Assembly: GCA_947175775.1 (NCBI GenBank)
Contig: CAMWNY010000193.1
Span: forward strand, 1-5,667
Length of the DNA stretch: 5,667 nucleotides
Source of the DNA: an uncultured Lachnospiraceae bacterium
GTDB lineage: Bacteria > Bacillota > Clostridia > Lachnospirales > Lachnospiraceae
Direction of reading: 5' to 3'
Each line of letters starts with the position of its first letter. The stretch's first letter is position 1. This document shows, in pieces, positions 4,936-5,667 of the stretch. A program made the translations under genes and the position numbers. Under the pieces are notes generated by a model. It saw only the letters and a list, made by a program, of their open reading frames with translations. It did not search any database and had not been told where the DNA came from.

Positions 4936-5613
4936 CTATAAGATATGTTTTTTTAACAAAGAAATCACTTCATCCAAATTAATCGGTTTCGCAGTATGCG
5001 CGTTCATACCGCACTCAAGACACTGCTGTATGTCTTCTGAAAACGCATCTGCCGTCATCGCGATGATTGGTATCGCCTGTGCATCAGACCGCTCCAACGC
5101 GCGGATTGCCTGCGTTGTTTCGTATCCGTTCATAATCGGCATACGAATATCCATAAGAATGACATCATACTGCCCAGGCTCGGACGCTTGGAATTTCTCC
5201 AAACAGATTTTTCCGTTTTCCGCCCACTCCAGTTCCATGCCAACATCTGTCAAAAGCTCCTTTAAAATCTCCCAGTTTAAATCGTTGTCCTCCGCAACCA
5301 AGACATGACGCCCTGACAGCTCGACATCCTTGTCGATTTTATTCATCGCATCATCTACGCCCATATACTTCTTCAGCTCATGATACAAAGTTGATTTGAA
5401 CAATGGCTTTGAAATGAATCCGTTGATGCCGGCATCTCTTGCCTCCACTTCAAACTCACTCCAGTCGTACGCAGAAATCAAAATCAACGGCATTCCTTCA
5501 TCAATAATTTTGCGCAGTCTCTTTGCGACCGTAATACCATCCATATCCGGAAGCTTCCAATCCAACAGAATAATCTGATATTCGTCATGCATCTGATGAT
5601 GTCTTGCCACCAT
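4936..5613 (-). CDS. Tandem receiver (REC-REC) protein, C-terminal part of a probable hybrid sensor kinase; 5' end disrupted or cut
   Basis: From the ATG at 5613 this gives 225 residues. REC1, lacking its start, runs to about 84: phosphoacceptor D18 in 'LLDWKLPDMDG', S47, K69 in 'ISKPL'. REC2, about 102-225, is complete: acidic E108-D109, phosphoacceptor D155 in 'LMDIRMPIMNG', T187, K209 in 'TAKPI'. No output domain follows. This layout is typical of the C-terminus of hybrid histidine kinases, where the receivers take part in a phosphorelay. The ATG at 5613 is not a credible natural start: no ribosome site is properly spaced, and codons 5614-5664 continue recognisable REC1 sequence ('SIGIQADWTLSGEKAIE'). 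However, that frame meets TAA at 5665-5667, the last three bases. So the gene is either broken by a nonsense mutation or frameshift, or the edge holds a sequence error. Complete upstream kinase domains are not visible. Confidence 0.8.
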   Translation of the reverse strand: MVARHHQMHDEYQIILLDWKLPDMDGITVAKRLRKIIDEGMPLILISAYDWSEFEVEARDAGINGFISKPLFKSTLYHELKKYMGVDDAMNKIDKDVELSGRHVLVAEDNDLNWEILKELLTDVGMELEWAENGKICLEKFQASEPGQYDVILMDIRMPIMNGYETTQAIRALERSDAQAIPIIAMTADAFSEDIQQCLECGMNAHTAKPINLDEVISLLKKHIL

Positions 5614-5667
5614 CTCAATTGCTTTTTCTCCGCTAAGCGTCCAGTCCGCCTGTATACCGATTGATTA
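5614..5667 (-). other. REC1-coding continuation upstream of the last ATG, closed by an in-frame TAA at the window edge
   Basis: Codons at 5662-5614 encode 17 residues (Ser-Ile-Gly-Ile-Gln-Ala-Asp-Trp through Ile-Glu) that fit the end of helix 1, beta strand 2 and the 'SG..A' turn of a receiver domain, directly joined to the residues from 5613 onward. No ATG, GTG or TTG lies in this stretch. The codon at 5667-5665 reads TAA. The reading by eye was checked base by base. Confidence 0.7.

Noticed and set aside
4886..5308. 140-codon open frame on the plus strand
   Set aside because: It lies opposite the tandem-receiver gene, whose protein has clear receiver motifs; the plus-strand translation shows no family resemblance and has no ribosome site.

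Overview
The window looks like chromosomal DNA of a low-to-moderate GC Gram-positive Firmicute, most likely a Clostridia/Lachnospiraceae-type gut anaerobe. This rests on strong GGAGG-type ribosome sites, a BlaI/M56 regulatory pair, a MetF of clostridial length, a small secreted protein of a type I associate with that group, and a gene ending in tandem receiver domains without an output domain. The taxon is an inference from style, not from a marker gene. Every gene I can support is on the minus strand, so transcription runs from high to low coordinates.

Right part (about 3750-5667, relatively GC-rich). The window opens inside a gene ending in two receiver domains, probably the tail of a hybrid sensor kinase. 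The reading frame has a TAA exactly at the window edge, inside what should be the first receiver domain. A hairpin follows this gene, then metF (5,10-methylenetetrahydrofolate reductase), then a possible 36-residue small ORF whose stop lies inside a perfect 22-bp inverted repeat that probably terminates the metF transcript.

Left part (1-3724, more AT-rich). A tight gene cluster reads leftward from an AT-rich promoter/operator region: a BlaI/MecI-family repressor, an M56 (BlaR1/MecR1-like) membrane zinc protease overlapping it by 11 nt, an 82-residue secreted protein starting 1 nt after the protease stop, a 480-residue secreted protein with two PPC-like beta domains, and the first 99 codons of an unrecognised protein cut by the window edge. 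The protease keeps the zinc-protease motifs but has only a 60-residue extracellular tail in place of the beta-lactam sensor of BlaR1.

Inferred logic: the repressor holds the operon off, the membrane protease senses an unknown envelope or extracellular signal and inactivates the repressor, and secreted proteins are made as output or as part of the sensor. This sensor-less BlaI/M56 operon with secreted partners is the most interesting part of the window. No RNA genes, CRISPR arrays, insertion sequences or plus-strand genes were found.
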